Assembly (NCBI GenBank): GCA_005223375.1
Contig: RXOD01004937.1
Coordinates: forward strand, 1 to 17,006
Length of the DNA: 17,006 nt
Direction of reading: 5' to 3'
Source of the DNA: Amoebophrya sp. AT5.2
Lineage: Eukaryota; Sar; Dinophyceae; Syndiniales; Amoebophryaceae
How positions within the stretch are numbered: the first letter of the stretch is position 1; each line of letters opens with the position of its first letter. A program made the position numbers and the translations under genes. This document shows, one piece after another, positions 1 through 7,015 of this stretch. The notes under the pieces were generated by a model. The model was given only the letters and a program-made list of their open reading frames with translations. It was not told the DNA's origin and made no database searches.

Positions 1-408
1 CTTGGGGAAGGAGGAACGGCCGGAAAGCTCCAGGGAGTGAGGTGGTCCCAGTAGTTGTTCGTTCCTGTTCCATACAAGCAACTTGAAAAAAAAAAAATGC
101 TTATACTAAACTTCGGCTTTGCAACGATGTGGCTCGTGAATTTGAGACAATAGCCCGCGCTTGGCTCCCTCGTCCGGAGTCCGGAGAGCGGCTATTCTGT
201 CTCTTTGACACCGTCACCAGCTACAACTTCTCAGCTGGTTGCAGCGTTTCTCCACCGACTTTACTAGGTTGCCACACGCCTGGGCCTCGGAGGTAGACGC
301 ACCTTTCTGACGAGGCTTCCGCCGGGGTCTGTCACGAAGAGCAAACAACAGAGCTGGAACGTAGTAGTTGGCGTTGAAGCGCTGGCGCTCTGCGTAGCTT
401 TAGCAAGT

Positions 409-430
409 TGTAGTACTGCGAAGTACTATA
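409..430. other. Hairpin with GCGA (GNRA-type) loop
   Basis: TAGTACT at 411-417 and AGTACTA at 422-428 are exact reverse complements around the tetraloop GCGA, and one wobble plus one further pair extend the stem to 409-430. A GNRA loop would stabilise it as RNA. No neighbouring gene explains it. Confidence 0.35.
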
Positions 431-600
431 GAACAAGTAAAGTAAGTTTATGTAGATACGATTATTAATAGTATACTATAGGGATACCGGCGAGCTTATT
501 CTTATGATCATGATGATGCCTCAGCACTAGTGGTAGGTCAAGAAGGCCTTGCACTACGTCGATAGATTTCTACTATCGCAACTTTTGCCCGTATACAGTT

Positions 601-622
601 ATATCTATATATATATAAAAGG
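601..622 (+). promoter_or_regulatory. TATA-box-like element in an AT run
   Basis: The sequence tatataaaagg (612-622) is a perfect match to the classical TATA consensus and ends a short AT microsatellite (601-617). No coding region starts at a sensible distance downstream: the first ATG, at 653, is followed by a stop after four codons. It may be a promoter for a transcript whose first coding exon is further away, or only microsatellite sequence. If the organism is a dinoflagellate, TATA boxes are not expected. Confidence 0.2.
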
Positions 623-1745
623 AATCGCAGACGCAGACTGTCCCCCGGAGTTCATGTTGATCGGCTGAGTGATGTCCAAATCCAGGACTTCTTCTGACCA
701 CACATGGGCTATCATAGAACGCGCTCAATAAACATTCTGCTGCTGTGATCATTTTTCTGCACCTGCTGTGATATCACGCGTTGTGTTCTGTCGGGACTCG
801 TTACCGCACCTTGTCGCCGCCGGATTGCTGCCTCTAAGTGAGTGGTCGCTGGTGCGGAGGCAGTGGCGGCCTTTTTCAGATGTGAATGTGGTGTCGGTTT
901 GTGTTCACAGGATTCTCTGCTCAGCAATTCTCTGTTCTGAGATCCCCTGGGGATCCTCTGCTGCCTCGGTATGATTTCCTAGCATGATGCGCTCAAAAAT
1001 TATTGCACATGAATGATCGACCGACTGTGCTGCTATTGCGCGGCACACTTTGTTTTGAAACTGAAGGCAGGCGGTGCGGCGTGAGAGTTGAATTCAGCCT
1101 CTTGCTTCTCGCGGCGGATTGGAAATTACTTTCTTCAAAGAATAGGCATCCTCGTTGGTCCAAGTAGATGGAGGTTGCTGGTGCCTGAAGAAATGAGCGT
1201 AGAGATGGCGCCGGATCGATGGATCGAAGTCGTTTCAACCACCATAAATCAATGAACGCGATACCACGGGGGCTCGCGCGTTACTTAGAGAACACGAGCA
1301 CACGCTTGCCATAGTAGACTCGGAGCAAAATGTTGTGTGAGTGTGAATCTTCAATCAGAAGTTCGAAAGTAAATGAAAGCCGCGGGTAGATTGCTGTCCG
1401 AGCCGAGGAGGCCTGAAGCCCGCTTTTTCAATGAAACGAGGTCAGACGGCGCGCGGCGCCAGGTGTGCCGTACAGGCCAAGACACCAGAGCGCCACTTTT
1501 CTACGCATGTAAGTGCCTAGAAATGGTCGCTGAGGCAGTACTAATGAGGAAGTAAGACGCAAACCTCGACTTCCGTGGCGGCTCTTGCGCTTTCCGTTGA
1601 AAAACGCTGTCAGGGGAAGAATCGTTTCGGTTCGGGATTTGATCTGTCTCTGTTGTAAAGGGTCGCTGCGTGACCGTTCTTCCGTGTGGTTCGCGATGTT
1701 CGCTTCAACGTGTCAAAGCACACTCGCTACCGGGTCTGGATTTGA

Positions 1746-1761
1746 GTCTCGCTTGCGAGAC
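1746..1761. other. Short perfect inverted repeat
   Basis: GTCTCGC (1746-1752) and GCGAGAC (1755-1761) are exact reverse complements separated by TT, giving a 6-bp stem with a four-base loop. I checked the surroundings for a tRNA and found neither a T-arm nor an acceptor stem. Confidence 0.3.
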
Positions 1762-2084
1762 CTTCCGGGCCCGACTGTCGTGGGGCCGCAAAGGCAGAAT
1801 GTGCGCGGAAAGGGAAACGCGTGTACTGAACCATTTACGATCAGAATCACAGCAAACCCACAGCGACAAACTTCTTGCTTTTTTTTTCCGATTCGGAAGA
1901 AGACACCAAACAAAGACGAAGAAAGCTGTAGAAACACGAGGCGAAAATTTGACATAGACACTTAATACTACACTCAGAATAAGACTCGACAAGGGCGGTT
2001 GAAAGATCGGCAAAAGCGTATAGAAAGCAGACCACACTTTAGCATATAGAAACGGCAAGCGTATAGCGAAGCAAATATAGGACG

Positions 2085-3626
2085 ATGCTTCTGCCGACTG
2101 TGGGCTTGCGCCCCCTGGGGAACGCATGCCGCCGCCCCCTGGGGAGCGCATTCATCGCGGGAACGCATGCCGCCGCCCCCCGCGCGCCAAGTTCCCTGCG
2201 TCTTTCAGCGGAGCGCGATGGCCGTCCATTCAAGGCCAACCGCCAACTCATGGCCTTTCCGAACTACCAAACGAAGGAGACCAACACCGTGGCCGTTCTT
2301 CTTGGTCCGCGCAGTACGAAGTCGAGCACCAGCACCGGCACCAGCACCAGCACCGGCCGCGCAGTACGAAGTCCAGCTCCAGACCAGCACCAGCACAGAA
2401 TGTCGAGACAAGACCCAGACCCGGTTCTGGCGGCTGGAGCACACGTGTTGTCCTCTGCATTGGCCACCGTTACTCAAGCTGCACAGCATGATGGGCTACA
2501 GGTTTTGTCCTCTGCCTTGGCGACCGTCACTCCTGCTCAGCACGACGTTGAGAGACCCCCGCTGGCAGACCCTGACTCTGTTCCACCAGAGACCCCCGCT
2601 CACGATGCAGCTGCCCAGCAGGACGTCGTTTTTCCCGAGCACCAAAGGAACGAGACCAACACCGTGGCCGTTCTTCTTGGTCCGCGCAGTACGAAGTCCA
2701 GCACCAGCACCGGCACGCGCGCTTCCGTCGGTCCCGCGCAGAGTCCTACGTCAATGCACCTGCGCAACAATCTCGTCTCGAACACAGCAACGCCCACCTC
2801 GGCGTCCTCCGACACCACGCCCACCACCAGCGAGGTAGGCCCTGTCTACTGCCACGGCACAGCTACGGCCCCCCGCGGGGTCGAGCTCGAGGGCGGGGAC
2901 GCGAAAGAATCGGAGGAAGCGGTTCGCGATAAGACACGAGACGTCAGCGGCGCGGCCACCCCGGAGGCGGAGCGGGCAGCGGTCACGCTCTGCGGCGACC
3001 CGGAGTCGAAGACGGCAGCGACCCACAACACGAAAAACGCGCTAATGCTACTGGAGGAAGTGCAGGACAAAGTAGTAGTGGAGTGCGAGAAGAGCGACCG
3101 CGTGTGCGACGAAGTTCGCGCCATGGAAGAAGCGATAATCGCGGCCGGGGGGGTAGAAGAAGCGACACCCACAACTGCGGCCCTCGAAGAATTGATCCTC
3201 GCAGCAGGGGGGGTCGACGAAGCGCAGGGCTTCTCGCGCACCAGCGCACCAGCGACACCAGCGACACCAGCGCGCACCAGCACCAGCGCCACCACGGCGA
3301 CACCCAGCACGTGGAGCATCGCGGAGATCAACGCCGCCTGGATGGCCAGGCAGGCGGCCCTCCAGGCCGGCGCAGCCACCAGCAGAACGGCCCCGCTGGC
3401 TGGGCAGGTCGTTTGCGCCTCGGCGAACTCCTGGGGTGCGCGCTGCCGGAGGCGGAGAAAGCGGCCAAAGTCTCGGGCCCGGGAGCTGCGTGGGCTGCTG
3501 CGCCACGCTCCGCGCACGGCGGAGGCGTTCGGCCGTCGGTGGGCCATGTGCCAGGAGGCGCGTGCGGCTGCGAGCGCGCCGCTGCCGGGGAGCTCGAAGC
3601 TCTTCGCCCTGGGTGGGACGTGGTAG
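2085..3626 (+). CDS. Low-complexity protein with internal duplications (513 aa)
   Basis: I recognise no family. The ATG at 2085 is the first after an in-frame TAG at 2064 and the ORF ends in TAG at 3624-3626. The protein is Thr/Ser/Ala/Pro-rich, with no signal peptide or membrane segment. Three internal duplications support the frame. GPRSTKSSTSTGT occurs within residues 65-86 and 190-211 (65 nt with one difference). VLSSALATVT occurs at residues 121 and 140. An EE-x-I-x-AAGGV-x-EA motif occurs at residues 347-360 and 367-380. In the last two, most nucleotide differences fall at third codon positions, indicating selection on the protein in this frame. Residues 310-385 look helical (LLEEVQDKVVVECEKSDRV, then the AAGGV repeats). 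Past residue ~440 the chain is Arg-rich and another frame also looks coding, so the true 3' end may be spliced into the Lys-rich segment downstream. Confidence 0.6.
   Translation: MLLPTVGLRPLGNACRRPLGSAFIAGTHAAAPRAPSSLRLSAERDGRPFKANRQLMAFPNYQTKETNTVAVLLGPRSTKSSTSTGTSTSTGRAVRSPAPDQHQHRMSRQDPDPVLAAGAHVLSSALATVTQAAQHDGLQVLSSALATVTPAQHDVERPPLADPDSVPPETPAHDAAAQQDVVFPEHQRNETNTVAVLLGPRSTKSSTSTGTRASVGPAQSPTSMHLRNNLVSNTATPTSASSDTTPTTSEVGPVYCHGTATAPRGVELEGGDAKESEEAVRDKTRDVSGAATPEAERAAVTLCGDPESKTAATHNTKNALMLLEEVQDKVVVECEKSDRVCDEVRAMEEAIIAAGGVEEATPTTAALEELILAAGGVDEAQGFSRTSAPATPATPARTSTSATTATPSTWSIAEINAAWMARQAALQAGAATSRTAPLAGQVVCASANSWGARCRRRRKRPKSRARELRGLLRHAPRTAEAFGRRWAMCQEARAAASAPLPGSSKLFALGGTW
2118..2180. 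repeat. Direct repeat gggaacgcatgccgccgcccc
   Basis: A 22-nt block (2118-2139) recurs at 2159-2180 essentially unchanged, with a partial relative between (cctggggagcgcattc). It falls in the first 35 codons of the ORF that starts at 2085 and encodes GNACRR/GTHAAA-type segments in that frame. The peptides differ because the offset of 41 nt is not a multiple of three, so the extreme N-terminus is probably not under the same protein constraint as the rest. Confidence 0.5.
2277..2716 (+). repeat. 65-nt duplicated coding segment, 375-bp spacing
   Basis: 2277-2341 and 2652-2716 are identical except for one base (tcgagc versus tccagc). The spacing of 375 nt is 125 codons, so the frame is kept and both copies encode the same ETNTVAVLLGPRSTK segment. 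A third partial copy (ccgcgcagtacgaagtccag) is at 2357-2376 in another frame. The preceding 20 bases are also similar. The near-identity indicates a recent duplication. Confidence 0.8.
2445..2549 (+). repeat. Tandem 57-bp coding repeat with mostly synonymous divergence
   Basis: Two adjacent copies (2445-2501 and 2502-2549) both encode VLSSALATVT followed by an AQHD element. Differences fall at third positions: GTG/GTT, GCA/GCC, GCC/GCG, GTT/GTC, CAT/CAC, GAT/GAC. CAA/CCT is a replacement and one GCA codon is missing in the second copy. This is the best internal evidence that frame 2085-3626 is translated. Confidence 0.75.
3123..3224 (+). repeat. Duplicated AAGGV motif, 60-bp spacing
   Basis: 3123-3164 and 3183-3224 encode MEEAIIAAGGVEEA and LEELILAAGGVDEA. 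Within the conserved IxAAGGVxEA core the nucleotide changes are ATA/ATC, GCG/GCA, GCC/GCA, GTA/GTC (all silent) plus GAA/GAC (Glu/Asp). The spacing is exactly 20 codons. The conserved peptide could be a small helix-turn unit. Confidence 0.7.
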
Positions 3627-3639
3627 CCGGACGGCCTCG

Positions 3640-4026
3640 CGGACAAAATTAGTGACGTGCTCGAAGTTTAAAAAAGTGGAGCAAAGGAAACGCCCGGGAC
3701 AAAACCAAAGGGCCGCAGGGACTACGGCAAAAAAAAACCCAGACAAAAAACAAAAAAGACAAAAAAGACAATAGACAAAAAAGACAACAGACAAAAACGA
3801 CAAGAGACAAAAAAGACAAAAGACAAAAAAGGGCAGCGCCCGGACCGCGAAAGGAGTCAAGACGGAAAATACGAGAAGAAAAAAAGGGGAGAAGAAAAAA
3901 CAGGGTAGCGAGCCACTGGAAGCAGTAGAAGGGGAGGAAGACGGGCAAACGCGACAAAAGTCGCCCGACGTTGTTGCTGCCGAAACAAGGACTACGACCA
4001 GGCCGGGGACGAGCTCGAGCCAGTAG
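3640..4026 (+). CDS. Candidate Lys/Arg-rich 3' exon ending TAG TAG
   Basis: In the frame with codon starts at 3640, 3643 and so on, the sequence reads as a strongly basic tail (SKFKKVEQRKRPGQNQRAAG near 3661), is broken by one TAG at 3772-3774 inside the 16-bp microsatellite, then continues through KKGSARTAKGVKTENTRRKK to an acidic/Thr-rich end (EAVEGEEDGQTRQKSPD), finishing RTTTRPGTSSSQ before tandem stops TAG TAG (4024-4029). It could be the 3' end of the gene starting at 2085, reached by splicing near 3560-3640, since that ORF stops at 3626. The TAG at 3772 needs an intron boundary or marks decay. Low-complexity A-rich DNA gives lysine runs by chance, so confidence is limited. Confidence 0.3.
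3742..3830. repeat. 16-bp tandem microsatellite gacaaNagacaaaaaa
   Basis: Four adjacent 16-bp units fill 3767-3830. The variable sixth base runs t, c, g, a in successive copies, and the second unit ends aaac. They are preceded by a 9-bp half unit (3758-3766) and another 16-bp relative (3742-3757). The period is not a multiple of three. The plus strand is almost all purine plus C, so antisense ORFs over it are artefactual Phe/Leu/Cys runs. A purine-rich tract continues to about 3910. Confidence 0.85.
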
Positions 4027-4081
4027 TAGCCTCGCAGGGCAGCGGCAGCTGCTCGAAAACCACGTCGACGGGCACGGCTGA
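3991..4081 (+). repeat. Dispersed repeat R, copy 1
   Basis: The 36-nt core (4046-4081, cagctgctcgaaaaccacgt... to ctga) recurs at 5013, 7354 and 7488. The 5' part actacgaccaggccgg...agtagtag (3991-4029) matches copy 3 at 7311-7343. This copy ends 38 nt before the ATG of the next exon-like ORF (4120). Its 5' half contains the tandem stops that close the Lys-rich reading frame. Confidence 0.8.
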
Positions 4082-4119
4082 TTCCGTCTCGGCGCGTGTC
4101 TAGTCTGCGCGCCAGCGGC

Positions 4120-4602
4120 ATGGAGGATCATCGGCCGAGGCGGAAGGACACGGAACTCAGCGACGACGCCGAGACCGTCGTCAGCAGCACGAGCACTACC
4201 GCGACGGAACGGGAAAGCGTCATCCTCGTCGACCCGCCATTGCCTAACTTCCTCGGAGCAGAAGGAACAGAGGCAGACAGAAGAAATTCTGCCGATGCAT
4301 CGTCGGGAAGTACTGCCACAGCTCGTGTCATCCGCGCCGTCGCGGAAGATTATACCTCGTCAGGAGAGACTGAGCCCCTGATCGGAACAACATCTGACCA
4401 CGGCAACGGAGGGGCATCAAAGGAGCTCGAGAGGCTTTTCTACCGTGGCGACGAAAGTGGTGAAGGAGGTGGACAAGGAGACGAGCTCTCCCAGCATCGG
4501 ACGAACTCAGTAGTCGGCGTCTTTCCTACATCACCCCCGGCAGCTACCAATCGAGCTGCTACCACAGCTGCGGGAGTTTTCATCATGATCGTCGTGGCCT
4601 GA
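4120..4602 (+). CDS. Candidate first exon: acidic, Ser/Thr-rich protein start
   Basis: The ATG at 4120 (context agcggcATGG) opens 160 codons; an upstream in-frame GTG at 4096 is less likely. The protein starts MEDHRPRRKDTELSDDAETV and is rich in Asp, Glu, Ser and Thr, with no recognised domain. The last 15 codons before TGA 4600-4602 become hydrophobic (AGVFIMIVVA). This may be intron read-through, because a second coding-like frame opens at 4464 and takes over. A donor inside 4469-4600 is likely; GT at 4576 joined to the AG at 4672-4673 keeps phase 0, but the donor GTTTTC is poor. No function is assignable. Confidence 0.45.
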   Translation: MEDHRPRRKDTELSDDAETVVSSTSTTATERESVILVDPPLPNFLGAEGTEADRRNSADASSGSTATARVIRAVAEDYTSSGETEPLIGTTSDHGNGGASKELERLFYRGDESGEGGGQGDELSQHRTNSVVGVFPTSPPAATNRAATTAAGVFIMIVVA

Positions 4603-4673
4603 CGCGGTCGGGTGCTGGCGGAAGGCCGCATATACTTCGGGATGGACTACTAGCGGGGCGCGACACGCCGCAG

Positions 4674-4877
4674 GCGAAGGACAGGTCCTCTCGGTGGACA
4701 TCGGGCGATTCCTCAAACGAGCAGACGTTTGCGACGCCGCGGCATGTGCTGGATCTGTGCTCTTCGGAAGAAGAAACGGAGGACCCCGAGGACGTCGGCC
4801 GCACAGGAACTGGTGCTGGCGCCTCCTCGTCCCGAGGAGCGCAAGATGACGACGATCTATTCCCGGTGGCGCGGGAC
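4674..4877 (+). CDS. Candidate exon: acidic Ser-rich segment before GTGAGT
   Basis: This frame is open from 4464 to 4931. From about 4674 it reads AKDRSSRWTSGDSSNEQTFA, then LCSSEEETEDPEDVG and a DDDDLFP cluster, similar in composition to the preceding exon. It meets a strong 5' splice signal at 4878 (gac|GTGAGT) on a codon boundary. The left boundary is a guess based on acceptor AG 4672-4673. The acidic clusters with adjacent serines resemble casein-kinase-type sites, which is only a compositional remark. Confidence 0.4.
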
Positions 4878-5254
4878 GTGAGTACTTCTAGTTCTGGAAG
4901 AATATTAGCGGACCAAGATGAAGAAAGCTGAAGCTCTACATGCGCAGGTGCTGCTGGGAGAAAGAGAGGAACAAGATCCCGTTCACGACGACGTGGGTGA
5001 CAGGCATATGGGCAGCTGCTCGAGAACCACGTCGACGGGCACAGCTGAGCTTTGTGCTGCCGTTCCGCTTCGGCCGCGGCAAGCACGTCTACTCTCTAGC
5101 TCGCGGCACAGCACTGAAAAGCGCAAGCTTCTGTTGTATTTGCGCCTGGTTTTTCTTTTTCTCATCGGTCGCAATGGAGTTCGGCCCCTCGGAAGGTCGG
5201 AGTTTTTCTGCGGGCATGCTAATCCGCTGGCGTCAGGCGGGTGCGCTTTGTCAG
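4878..5254 (+). other. Candidate intron carrying repeat copy R2
   Basis: It starts GTGAGT at 4878, contains T-rich sequence (ggtttttctttttctcatc, about 5148-5166), and ends gctttgtcag at 5254; an alternative acceptor lies at 5236. Both acceptors leave the downstream codon frame in phase 0, matching the phase-0 donor. Stops occur in every frame across it except a chance ORF. Repeat R2 (5013-5142) lies inside. The junction would give ...FPVARD|GGAKSFAG.... Confidence 0.4.
5013..5142 (+). repeat. Dispersed repeat R, copy 2
   Basis: The core at 5013-5048 differs from copy 1 at two positions. It continues into a 3' part (tttgtgctgccgttccgcttc ... gcggcacagc-ctgaaaagcgc ... gtatttg) shared with copy 3 but interrupted here by about 30 extra bases (5070-5100). 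It lacks the 5' actacga part seen in copies 1 and 3, so it is 5'-truncated. Confidence 0.8.
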
Positions 5255-6157
5255 GGAGGGGCGAAGAGCTTTGCTGGCGCCGGCCTCGTGGCCGTCGGAG
5301 TGCAAAAACTTCCGCCCGGCGCGTTGAAGCAGCCGCTGCTGCAGAAGAAGGGTGGAGCGGGAGGCGGCTGGAGCAGCCCTCGGGGCGCCGCCGAGAGGAG
5401 TGACCGGCGGCAGCTGCAGGTCTCTAGTAAAGACCCGCTGCGGCCCTTCCGCGGGCTGGCGTTCAGAAGGGATTCCGCAAAGGCAAGCACGGACCAAGAG
5501 CAGGAAGACGACCAGCGTCCACCTGTCGACGACCCCGATTCCGCGCGGTTCCACGCGCTGCATGCCGACTTTGTCCGCAGATGGAACGAGCCGAAACGGG
5601 AAGACACTGGACTCATCTCGGCGCAGCAGGGCAGTGCGCTGACAGCTGCAGGCGTAGGGGGAAACGTGGGCGCGAGCCCCGGAGCAGAGCCGAGACCAAG
5701 TACGACGCGGAGAGGCTTCTGCTGCAGCACCCCCCGGCGACCACGTCTAGAAAGCTCGCCGGGGGGTTTCGGCGTCGACGCTGCAGCTGTCGCCGGAGCA
5801 GCACCGAGACCAAATACGACGCGAAGAGGCTTCTGCTGCAGCACCCCCCGGCGACCACGTCTAGAAAGCTCGCCGGGGGGTTTCGACGTCGACGCTGCAG
5901 CTGTCGCCGGAGCAGGACCGAGACCAAATACGATGCGGAGAGGTTTCTGCTGCAGCACCCCCCGGCGACCACGTCTAGAAAGCTCGCCGGGGGGTTTTGA
6001 CGTCGACGCTGCAGCTGTCGCCGGAGCAGCACCGAGACCAAATACGACGCGGAGAGGTTTCTGCTGCAGCATCCCCCGGCGACCACGTCTAGAAAGCTCG
6101 CCGGGGGGTTTCGACGTCGACGCTGCAGCCGTAGCCGGAGCAGCACCGAGACCAAAT
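5255..6157 (+). CDS. Candidate exon containing the 114-bp repeat block
   Basis: The frame starting at 5255 is open for 301 codons to a TAA at 6158-6160. Residues from 5440 to 5640 look clearly coding: Asp/Glu/Gln/Arg-rich with DQEQEDDQRPPVDDPDSARF and RFHALHADFVRRWNEPKRED. From 5691 the tandem repeat encodes a 38-residue unit (PRPNTTRRGFCCSTPRRPRL, then an SSPGGFDVDAAAVAG part) four times. Another frame over the same repeats encodes a KYDAERLLLQH unit. Substitutions between units do not clearly favour either frame, so which is translated is undecided. There is no similarity to a known family. Confidence 0.4.
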
Positions 6158-6197
6158 TAAATACGATGCGGAGAGGCTTCTGGTTCTGCTGCAGCAC
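5691..6197 (+). repeat. 114-bp tandem repeat, four full units plus a diverged fifth
   Basis: Units start at 5691, 5805, 5919 and 6033, each exactly 114 bp (38 codons); a fifth, incomplete unit starts at 6147. Units 1-4 differ by only a few bases. Unit 5 has a 5-bp and a 6-bp insertion and leaves the repeat after ctgctgcagcac near 6197. Every full unit contains the inverted repeat accccccggcga/tcgccggggggt. A rudimentary unit-like sequence precedes the block (about 5640-5690). Confidence 0.9.
5729..5767. other. GC-rich hairpin in repeat unit 1 (recurs in units 2-4)
   Basis: Left arm ACCCCCCGGCGA 5729-5740, loop of 15 nt (5741-5755, including tctaga), right arm TCGCCGGGGGGT 5756-5767: a perfect 12-bp stem. 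Copies are at 5843-5881, 5957-5995 and 6071-6109; the last has one C-to-T change that still allows a G-U pair. A stem this GC-rich would be stable in RNA. The arms are invariant in units 1-3 while nearby positions vary. Confidence 0.85.
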
Positions 6198-6230
6198 GAG
6201 AATCCTCAACGGTGCTCGCTGTCGCTAGAC
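6135..6230 (+). CDS. Alternative exon from repeat unit 5, ending at GTAAGT
   Basis: After the TAG at 6132-6134 a frame opens and reads HRDQIKYDAERLLVLLQHEN followed by PQRCSLSLD, ending exactly on a codon boundary at a consensus donor GTAAGT (6231). This matches the alternative KYDAERLLLQH frame of units 1-4. Possible acceptors are AG at 6133-6134 or the next few AGs. A competing reading keeps 6161-6361 in another Ser/Pro-rich frame, so the boundary is unresolved. Confidence 0.3.
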
Positions 6231-6282
6231 GTAAGTCGCCCAATGCGCCAGGATCTCCTCGCGCGCCTTATTCTACTTCCAG
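6231..6282 (+). other. Candidate short intron GTAAGT...TTCCAG
   Basis: Starts GTAAGTCGCC, ends in a pyrimidine-rich tract ccttattctacttccag at 6282, 52 bp. The donor is a near-perfect consensus. If the downstream exon begins at 6283 it reads TAG in phase 0, so either a later acceptor is used or this is not an intron. Confidence 0.3.
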
Positions 6283-6364
6283 TAGCAGCAGCGTCATCCG
6301 GATCCACCAGACGAGCCCGTCTAGTTGGTCACCGCCCTCTCCTGTCTCCTCGGCTCGCGAATGA

Positions 6365-6748
6365 GCGCTGCTGATCCTGTTGGCCGCCAAAAATTCAGCG
6401 TCCAAAGAGTGGGCATGGCTTCGTCGGGGACAAATGAAAGCTCTTCGTCCCGTCCCCAGCTGCGCAGAAGATTGGCGAAAAATCCGGATGTCGCGGAAGA
6501 GTGTCGGGGAGGAAGACGAGACGCTTTGGAGGAAGGCTGAGAAGGACTCGCCGGTGTACGCGCGCTGGTTGTACTCCGAGATGGAGTTCTCCACGATGCT
6601 CCTGACGGTCAATTTGAATTTTTCGGCGTTTCTGTACCAATGCCCGCCACTGGCCGTTTTTTACGTCATCGCGCTGCGCCGATTCATCGTGTGGGGTCAA
6701 AGCGCAGACGCGGTCGTCGTGGTGCAACAAGTGAGCGGTGACGGAGAG
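6365..6748 (+). CDS. Candidate exon with hydrophobic, membrane-like segment
   Basis: Open from after TGA 6362-6364. It starts ALLILLAAKNSASKEWAW, then a basic/acidic part with an EDWRKIRMSRK motif (about 6467-6500), then a hydrophobic region from 6581 to about 6690 (MLLTVNLNFSAFLYQ, then LAVFYVIALRRFIVWG). That length would suit one or two membrane passes. Donor candidates are GTGAGC at 6731 and GTACTA at 6749, after which the DNA becomes T-rich and less coding-like. It could also be the first exon of a separate gene, using the ATG at 6434. No family recognised. Confidence 0.4.
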
Positions 6749-7015
6749 GTACTATATTTTCCCTGTTGTTCTTCTTTCGATTTTTTCGTCGGATTCCAAC
6801 GCAATCGCATTCCTAATCGTATGCGTGTTCGAGAACGTCCGAGGGTTCTGCAAGTTGTACTACTTGTTCTTTGTGTCCGGGTGTCACCGTAAACGATCCA
6901 TAGCTAGCGTCCTCCTTCCTGCAACGAGGAATATGCCTCATCGTCGGCCATCTTTACTTCAAAGCACGACATTGGTCCCAAGAATAAGGCGCAAATCTCT
7001 ACCGCAAATTTACAG
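6749..7015 (+). other. T-rich probable intron between exon-like segments
   Basis: From gag|GTACTA (6749) the sequence turns T-rich (tattttccctgttgttcttctttcg) and ORFs become Phe/Cys/Val runs typical of non-coding DNA. A plausible acceptor is the AG at 7014-7015 after ccgcaaatttac. Length and boundaries are approximate. Confidence 0.3.

Larger units (their letters stand above)
1..2084. other. Upstream region without a convincing gene
   Basis: All six frames hold only short ORFs with no recognisable domain and no codon-level sign of selection. The longest are a 126-codon plus-strand ORF at 1585-1965 and a 148-codon minus-strand ORF at 1705-2151; they overlap each other and read as chance ORFs. 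The stretch 400-620 is clearly more AT-rich than the rest and contains the palindrome atagtatactat near 468-479 and an AT dinucleotide run. An AATAAA hexamer lies at 727-732, but there is no coding region before it to terminate. The region may be intergenic or intronic sequence of an upstream gene. Confidence 0.55.

Noticed and set aside
1740..1800. tRNA-like fold near the inverted repeat at 1746-1761
   Set aside because: No T-arm, no conserved GTTCRA, and no acceptor stem could be built.
1705..2151. Minus-strand ORF of 148 codons as a membrane protein
   Set aside because: Hydrophobic part comes from A-rich plus-strand DNA; no conserved feature, and it competes with an equally weak plus-strand ORF.
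3649..4131. Minus-strand ORF of 160 codons rich in Phe/Leu/Cys
   Set aside because: It is the complement of the purine-rich microsatellite tract; hydrophobicity follows from poly-pyrimidine codons.
5691..6197. CRISPR array suggested by regular repeats
   Set aside because: Units are contiguous 114-bp copies with no unique spacers; period is a whole number of codons and the context is eukaryotic.
5251..6209. Long minus-strand ORFs (273 and 198 codons) over the 114-bp repeats
   Set aside because: They arise because a 114-bp repeat without stops stays open on both strands; the flanking minus-strand sequence shows no coding signal.
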